9,736 bases of DNA. Source: Syntrophomonadaceae bacterium (lineage in GTDB: Bacteria > Bacillota > Ch66 > Ch109). The stretch lies in assembly GCA_012512295.1 (NCBI GenBank), contig JAAZDI010000027.1:1-9736 (forward strand), written 5' to 3'. Every line of letters starts with the position of its first letter. Position 1 is the first letter of the stretch. A program made the translations under genes and the position numbers. The notes beneath the pieces are model-generated. The model saw only the letters and a list, made by a program, of their open reading frames with translations, was not told the origin of the DNA and did not search any database. Below, one piece after another: positions 5,817 through 9,736 of this stretch.

Positions 5817-8800
5817 CTACACCGGCGGTGTTAGGGAAGGGGACATCTTGCCGATCATTGTTAAAAAATTCGTGACGATGACGCAGGCCTCGGCCCGCGT
5901 GACGCCGCCCCGCGGCTGGAAACTATGGTCCGGGTACCCCTTGATCAATTCATTTTTTGCGGCCACCACCACGAAGCCCCTTGCCCAGTCGGAAAGGCTG
6001 AGGTCGTCCGTAAAGCTGGTCCTCTCGTTCCGGCATGCTGTGGCTTCGTCATGTTTGCCCAGGGCATTGACCATGATCGTAGCCAATTCTTCCCGCTTAA
6101 TCTGATCGTTCGGCTTAAAAAGATTACCGTAACCCTTGACCAGGCCGGCGTGGACCGCATTCTCCACTGCTTCGTAGAACCAGTCTGCCGCGGATACATC
6201 ACTAAAATCCGGCACCGCAGGGCTATAGGTGGGCAACTCTAACACTTGATTCAGCAGGCACACCAACTCCGCCCGGGTAATCTGGTTATCCGGCTTGAAG
6301 GTTCCATCCGGGTAGCCGCTGATATAACCCAGTCCAGACAACTGGTTTATCGCCTCACTGGCCCAGAAGGATGACGGAACATCGGTAAATACCTTGGCTG
6401 GAACCGGAAGCGAGATTTCTTCCTGAATATCCCTGACAAACACCGCAAACCTGGTCAAATGGTCAATCCTTACCGTAATGGTGCCCTCGGATACGGTCCC
6501 GCCCAGATTCACCCATTCTAAAGCAGTTTCATCGTAATAGTAGATCGATGGTGTTTCTCCTTCGGGCAGGTCAGCTAAATCCAAGCTAAAGGTCAGGGTA
6601 ACCGGCTCGTTAAATTGATAGCCGCTGGTATCACCAACGTTTATCTCAAAAACTGTGCCGAGCAGCTTGAACCCGGTCGGAGCAGCGGGCGGAGCACTCA
6701 CCTTCTGGATGGCCACAGGCACGCCGGTAGTTCCCTTCAAAGCACCGGCCGGAATGCTGACCGCTACCTCATTACCCAATCCGACAGTACCCCCGGCAGC
6801 CGGGTGGATCACCGCGTTCCCGGTGGTACTTGTCACCACTTCGGGAGTTAACGGTTTTCCGGAAGTCAGTTGCGCCCAGGTTGGGGCTGCCTGGTCAATG
6901 CTTTGGCTATAATACCAGATCACCCGATCACCGCTGGCAATAACCTGGTCCTTGGCTAACCCCAAAGGGGCAGTATCATTAATCGTGTACATCCATCCCT
7001 GCATCCCGCTGTTGGCCTGTCCGGCGATGGAGTCCACATAGCCATCCCATTTGGTTGATATAGTGTAAGCCAGTCCAGTAGCATCCAAGGCCCCCAGGGC
7101 TGTCAGTCCCCATGGATTGGTGGAAATTACGGTCACGGTCGTCGGCCCAAAAAGGATTTCTCCGTTTCTGCCCACCACGGCTATGCTCACGATGCAGGTT
7201 GAAGGTTGAGGACCGATGTTACTTCCGGCAGGAGCAACATTGAGGCTGCCCCGGTAGGGCACCACATTGGGATAGCCGGCACTGTTCTGGTTGGTAATCA
7301 CGTAGCTCAGGCTGCCCGCTGCTACGTTAGGAATGACTACCAGCCCATTACTGCTGGTGTAGGTTGTTTCCCCGACGATTACCGTATAGTCGCCAATCGC
7401 CGCTGCCTCGGTACTGGACAGGTATTGCAAACCCGTATTCCAATCATACTTCTTGGCCGAAATGCTGAGGGTGATCGTTTGCCCGGCAGTCGGTGCTTCC
7501 GGCGTCAGGCTCACCACCGGGAAATAGGTCAGATTGGCATAACTCGCCGCATCATAAGCCCCGACGTAGAAAACCACCTGATCGCCATTCTGAATGGGGT
7601 AGCCATCGGGGCCACTGCCAAACGCTACCGGATCGATCTCCCCATTTCTTATTACATAATAAAACCAACTAGTAGGGGGATCGCCGGCCGGATCACCCGC
7701 TTCACCATTAATGCTGGTGATAAATCCGCCGGGAGCGGCCACGTTGCTGCCGCCCACTGCTTGCTTCAAGGCATCCAGGGCTGTGCCGGACACACTTACC
7801 GTAGTGTCCACTGGCGGACCTGTGATCCCTTCGACCCGAACACGAACATTGACGTTGGTTGAAGGCTTGTCACCACCGCTGCCGTTGCTGCCTGTAGGAA
7901 GAATCCCCAACAGTCTAAGACTATCTAAGGCCCAGGTGGCATCCGTAGTATTCCGGCAGAAGCCAAAGCTGCCATCATCATTTAAGGCATTCTTAGTTAG
8001 ATAATCAACGGCACTCTGGCCATCAGTGGTCCAAGCGTTAGCTGGATCAAGGCCCCGCGCCTTCTGGGTGTGAATCGCCTCTGCTGTATTCATCAGAGGA
8101 TCGTCAAATTGGCTGGCTAAAAAACTGCCGTCTGACTGCTGCTGGCCTTTGAGCCAGTCGCAGCCCCGGGCCATAGCCCGACCGACCGCGGAATCGGCAG
8201 CAGCGCCGGGAGCGAGATAGTTCAGCGCCCGCACTGCCTGGGCAGTGACCATAAAATCAGGCCAGTCTTTGGGCCAGGCCCCGGTTGTCGGATCCTGCTG
8301 TTCCAGAATATAGTTTTGGGCATATGTCGCCTTAACCACACTGAGCTGACCGGCCCGGCCCAACAATTCATAGGCCGGGATGATGCTATAAACACTGGTA
8401 TCGTCCTGGAACGAGCCGTCGTTATTTTGTCTGTTCTGTAAAAGCATTTTCAACTGATCGACTAAGCTGTTGTTGCCAAGTTCCTGCATCGCAATCAGGT
8501 CCTCAGCGAGGCGCTTAACCGGTACCGTTGGATTGCTGCTGTCTTGATTCACCAAATTGGTCACAGCATCCAGCAGGGTTTGGTCATTATGCTTCCAGTC
8601 GCTTATATCCACCCCAACAGACTTAAGAACGTAAACGTCGAAGGGCCCGATACCTCCAATCCCGCCCTGAGCCCCATTGGCCTGGTATTCACTCTTGAGA
8701 AAAGCAACCGCTTTGTCCGCCAGGTTTCCACTGTCTGCCCGCGCCAACATATCAGTCGGTCCCACAATCGTTGCGCAGATCATCAGGGCGACCAGCAGCA

Positions 8801-8837
8801 CTGCTAAGGATTGATAAAGTTTTTGGTTTCTCCGCAT
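5817..8837 (-). CDS. SLH-anchored surface protein with alpha/alpha-barrel and two transcobalamin-like domains
   Basis: A 1006-aa secreted protein, probably a cobalamin-capturing protein held on the cell wall. Residues 1-34 are a signal peptide (MRRNQK, hydrophobic core, ARA before the cut). About 38-310 is an alpha-helical region with prenyltransferase/squalene-oxidase-like repeats marked by NNDGSF, TGAWPKDW, QQSDGSF and NDDGSFGF. After a Gly/Ser linker come DUF4430 domain 1 (about 326-430), an Ig-like stretch (431-540), DUF4430 domain 2 (about 546-658), a ZU5-like segment around SIPAGALKG (to about 790), and three SLH repeats starting near 816, 876 and 937 with ITRAE, IKREE and VTRAE motifs. 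Barrel plus DUF4430 is the domain plan of intrinsic factor and transcobalamin. SLH repeats bind pyruvylated secondary wall polymer. The ATG at 8837 follows AAGGGAGG by 7 nt; a TTG at 8853-8855 would put that site inside the gene. It is the first gene after the B12 riboswitch. B12 binding is inferred. Confidence 0.92.
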   Translation of the reverse strand: MRRNQKLYQSLAVLLVALMICATIVGPTDMLARADSGNLADKAVAFLKSEYQANGAQGGIGGIGPFDVYVLKSVGVDISDWKHNDQTLLDAVTNLVNQDSSNPTVPVKRLAEDLIAMQELGNNSLVDQLKMLLQNRQNNDGSFQDDTSVYSIIPAYELLGRAGQLSVVKATYAQNYILEQQDPTTGAWPKDWPDFMVTAQAVRALNYLAPGAAADSAVGRAMARGCDWLKGQQQSDGSFLASQFDDPLMNTAEAIHTQKARGLDPANAWTTDGQSAVDYLTKNALNDDGSFGFCRNTTDATWALDSLRLLGILPTGSNGSGGDKPSTNVNVRVRVEGITGPPVDTTVSVSGTALDALKQAVGGSNVAAPGGFITSINGEAGDPAGDPPTSWFYYVIRNGEIDPVAFGSGPDGYPIQNGDQVVFYVGAYDAASYANLTYFPVVSLTPEAPTAGQTITLSISAKKYDWNTGLQYLSSTEAAAIGDYTVIVGETTYTSSNGLVVIPNVAAGSLSYVITNQNSAGYPNVVPYRGSLNVAPAGSNIGPQPSTCIVSIAVVGRNGEILFGPTTVTVISTNPWGLTALGALDATGLAYTISTKWDGYVDSIAGQANSGMQGWMYTINDTAPLGLAKDQVIASGDRVIWYYSQSIDQAAPTWAQLTSGKPLTPEVVTSTTGNAVIHPAAGGTVGLGNEVAVSIPAGALKGTTGVPVAIQKVSAPPAAPTGFKLLGTVFEINVGDTSGYQFNEPVTLTFSLDLADLPEGETPSIYYYDETALEWVNLGGTVSEGTITVRIDHLTRFAVFVRDIQEEISLPVPAKVFTDVPSSFWASEAINQLSGLGYISGYPDGTFKPDNQITRAELVCLLNQVLELPTYSPAVPDFSDVSAADWFYEAVENAVHAGLVKGYGNLFKPNDQIKREELATIMVNALGKHDEATACRNERTSFTDDLSLSDWARGFVVVAAKNELIKGYPDHSFQPRGGVTRAEACVIVTNFLTMIGKMSPSLTPPV

Positions 8838-8844
8838 CGAGATG

Positions 8845-8852
8845 CCTCCCTT
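8845..8852 (-). promoter_or_regulatory. Ribosome binding site of the SLH gene
   Basis: AAGGGAGG on the minus strand, 7 nt before the ATG at 8837. It excludes the in-frame TTG at 8853-8855 as the start, because the site would then lie within the coding region. Confidence 0.9.
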
Positions 8853-8881
8853 CAAATGATTCCACTTCTTCTTACGTAATG

Positions 8882-8927
8882 CTTGGGTTATGCTTGTCTT
8901 TCTTCTTGGGTTATGCTTGTCTTCCTT
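8882..8927. repeat. 23-bp tandem direct duplication in the leader
   Basis: Two adjacent 23-bp units (8882-8904 and 8905-8927) differ at one position; 19 bases, cttgggttatgcttgtctt on the plus strand, are identical. They lie between the riboswitch hairpins and the SLH ribosome binding site. Only two copies exist with no spacer, so this is not a CRISPR array. Confidence 0.9.
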
Positions 8928-8941
8928 TTAGTCGGCTTTGC

Positions 8942-8965
8942 TTATTTCCAGTCGCTTATTCGCAT
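8942..8965 (-). CDS. Seven-codon leader mini-ORF (MRISDWK)
   Basis: ATG at 8965 followed by six codons and TAA. A GGAGGAG ribosome binding site lies just upstream (the GGAGG is 5 nt from the ATG), stronger than those of most genes in this window. It sits between the second hairpin and the 23-bp duplication. The peptide has no recognisable function. A 14-nt stretch (8946-8959) also occurs inside the SLH gene at 8593-8606, where it encodes ISDWK too. It could be a translated leader or a leftover of an older start; translation is not proven. Confidence 0.35.
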   Translation of the reverse strand: MRISDWK

Positions 8966-8979
8966 CAACTCCTCCGACA

Positions 8980-9011
8980 ATAATTAAAATAGGCAGACTT
9001 AAGCCTGCCTA
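8980..9011 (-). terminator. Second hairpin in the riboswitch leader, possible terminator
   Basis: On the minus strand TAGGCAG and CTGCCTA (9011-9005 and 8996-8990) form a perfect 7-bp stem, with a self-complementary CTTAAG in the loop, followed by TTTTAATTATT. The T-tract is interrupted, so termination may be weak. It lies downstream of the stronger terminator and just ahead of the mini-ORF ribosome binding site, so it could instead mask that site or slow the polymerase. Confidence 0.6.
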
Positions 9012-9040
9012 CATCGCTAAATACATGAAATACATGCCCT

Positions 9041-9081
9041 AAAAAACAACTGCCCCTGCTCCAATAAGAACAAGGGGTCAG
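9041..9081 (-). terminator. Intrinsic terminator controlled by the cobalamin riboswitch
   Basis: On the minus strand, CTGACCCCTTGTTC pairs with GAGCAGGGGCAG across a TTATTG loop (9081-9050, two bulged bases), followed by TTGTTTTTT. It lies about 50 nt after the aptamer, the usual place for a transcriptional expression platform. An upstream GGGGT (9102-9098) can pair with the ACCCC of the 5' arm (9078-9074) and so may form a competing antiterminator. High B12 would favour termination and silence the operon; this is inferred from riboswitches of the same class in Firmicutes. Confidence 0.85.
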
Positions 9082-9132
9082 AACTAGGACCATCACTACC
9101 CCATCGTGCGTAGGGAGCTTAATGTTTATGCT

Positions 9133-9275
9133 CAGCAAACGACAGATATCCTGGCTCGGATTCACCGCTCCCCCACGCCTTCCCAGGTGTTCCCCAGTGG
9201 CCTGATGTGGGCTTGCTCCTCCTCACAGTGGCGCGACCGCGCCGGATTTTCACCGGCTTCCCTGATTGTTTGCCG
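9133..9275 (-). ncRNA. Cobalamin (adenosylcobalamin-type) riboswitch aptamer
   Basis: Read on the minus strand, the aptamer begins with CGGCAAAC (9275-9268), which closes with GTTTGCTG (9140-9133) to form helix P1 with one G-U pair. Inside are the class hallmarks: GGGAAGCCGGTGAAAATCCGG, with its small hairpin, directly followed by GCGCGGTCGCGCCACTGTGA, then CACCTGGGAAGGCG, GGTGAATCCG and the B12 box AGCCAGGATATCTGTC, which fits the B12-box consensus at about 13 of 16 positions. The arrangement matches the cobalamin riboswitch family (RF00174). It controls the SLH-DUF4430-ECF operon through the terminator downstream. Binding of a cobalamin form lowers expression in the known members of the family. 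Confidence 0.96.
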
Positions 9276-9330
9276 CTTATTAAGTTGTCTACAACCAATT
9301 ATTCTCCACCAATCAGAAAAATCCTTTATT

Positions 9331-9736
9331 CTAATTTAAATACTCCATTATTCCGGCAGCGATCGCCCGGGCCGCCCGCTTTCTGAACTCCGGCTGCTGC
9401 AGGAGCCGATCCTCCTCTGGGTTACTCACGAAAGCTACTTCGATTAGAATTGAAGGCATTTCCGTATTGCGTAAAACAGATAGATTTTGCTCTTTTACCC
9501 CTCGATTATTTCTGCCCAGCTCCTGAACTAGCTTTTGCTGGACAAGTTGGGCCAGTCGTTTCCGTTCCTCTTTTTGAGCGGCCAGATGCAGTATGTCCGA
9601 AGGAGCGTAGTAAAAGGTTGTCGTTCCAGACACCGTCGGGTTGGTAAATGAATCACAATGGATCGAGACAAATACGCTTGCTTTGGCTTGATTGGCAATT
9701 CGACTTCTTTCCTCCAAACTAACATACCTATCATCC
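9331..9736 (-). CDS. N-acetylmuramoyl-L-alanine amidase (Amidase_3), N-terminus cut by window edge
   Basis: Zinc hydrolase that cleaves the amide bond between N-acetylmuramic acid and L-alanine in peptidoglycan, acting outside the membrane. The 134 visible residues form the C-terminal part of an Amidase_3 catalytic domain: DDRYVSLEERSRIANQAKA, then SIHCD with a zinc-ligand His (residue 26 of the fragment), GTTTFYY, ELGRNNRGVKEQNLSVLRN and LIEVAFVSNPEED with the catalytic Glu (residue 99 of the fragment). The frame is open to the window edge, so the TTG and later codons here are internal; any signal peptide, SH3 or copper-amine-oxidase-like N-terminal domain lies outside. The domain ends at the stop with no wall-binding module after it. 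It precedes the riboswitch by 55 nt with no clear terminator, but the riboswitch marks the start of a separate regulatory unit, so a shared role with B12 uptake is not implied. Confidence 0.95.
   Translation of the reverse strand, partial: DDRYVSLEERSRIANQAKASVFVSIHCDSFTNPTVSGTTTFYYAPSDILHLAAQKEERKRLAQLVQQKLVQELGRNNRGVKEQNLSVLRNTEMPSILIEVAFVSNPEEDRLLQQPEFRKRAARAIAAGIMEYLN

Larger units (their letters stand above)
8838..8989 (-). other. Untranslated leader between the second hairpin and the SLH gene
   Basis: After the hairpins, the transcript runs about 150 nt before the SLH start. It contains a GGAGGAG ribosome binding site with a 7-codon mini-ORF, two tandem copies of a purine-rich 23-nt unit, and finally the SLH ribosome binding site. 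The transcribed strand sense is rich in A and G and looks unstructured. Confidence 0.7.

Noticed and set aside
7206..7862. Open plus-strand frame of 218 codons
   Set aside because: It runs opposite the well-supported SLH/DUF4430 gene, has no recognisable domain and no ribosome binding site, and its composition reflects the codon pattern of the other strand.
8882..8927. Possible CRISPR array
   Set aside because: Only two directly adjacent copies with no unique spacer between them.
8965..9165. Minus-strand open frame of 66 codons across the leader
   Set aside because: It overlaps the end of the B12 aptamer and both hairpins, shows no family features and is explained by structured RNA.
9276..9330. 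Promoter for the riboswitch operon
   Set aside because: An AATAAT that could be a -10 box is present, but no acceptable -35 box lies 16-18 nt upstream; the promoter may be here but cannot be called from the sequence.

Overview
The window looks like a chromosomal piece of a low-to-mid GC Gram-positive bacterium of the Firmicutes, probably an anaerobic clostridial or Peptococcaceae-type organism. This rests on a three-repeat SLH surface protein, a group II ECF transporter, strong AGGAGG-type ribosome binding sites, many TTG/GTG starts and an Amidase_3 cell wall hydrolase. The exact taxon cannot be read from the sequence. All genes lie on the minus strand, so transcription runs from high to low coordinates.

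Layout in order of transcription: (1) 9736-9331, the C-terminal end of an N-acetylmuramoyl-L-alanine amidase. (2) 9275-8838, a long leader with a cobalamin (B12) riboswitch aptamer, a strong intrinsic terminator, a second hairpin, a 7-codon mini-ORF with its own ribosome binding site and a 23-bp tandem duplication. (3) 8837-5817, a secreted SLH-anchored protein of 1006 aa with an alpha/alpha-barrel-like region, two transcobalamin-like (DUF4430) domains, a ZU5-like segment and three SLH repeats. (4) 5694-4921, a small exported protein that ends in another transcobalamin-like domain. (5) 4904-3975 EcfT, (6) 4002-2191 a fused double ATPase EcfA-EcfA', (7) 2063-1287 an ECF substrate-binding S component. 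(8) 1246 to the left edge, most of an amino-DNA methyltransferase.

Together, items 2-7 read as a B12-repressed corrinoid capture and uptake operon. The surface protein carries the same two parts that mammalian intrinsic factor and transcobalamin use to clasp B12: an alpha-helical barrel and a small beta domain. It would catch cobalamin at the S-layer. The small exported protein, whose beta domain is closely related to the second one in the surface protein, could pass the ligand to the membrane. The S component with EcfT and EcfAA' would import it. The riboswitch and terminator would switch the set off when B12 is abundant. The ligand assignment comes from the riboswitch and the domain families and is not directly proven. 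The DNA methyltransferase follows 40 nt after the S component with no visible terminator, and its link to B12 is unexplained.
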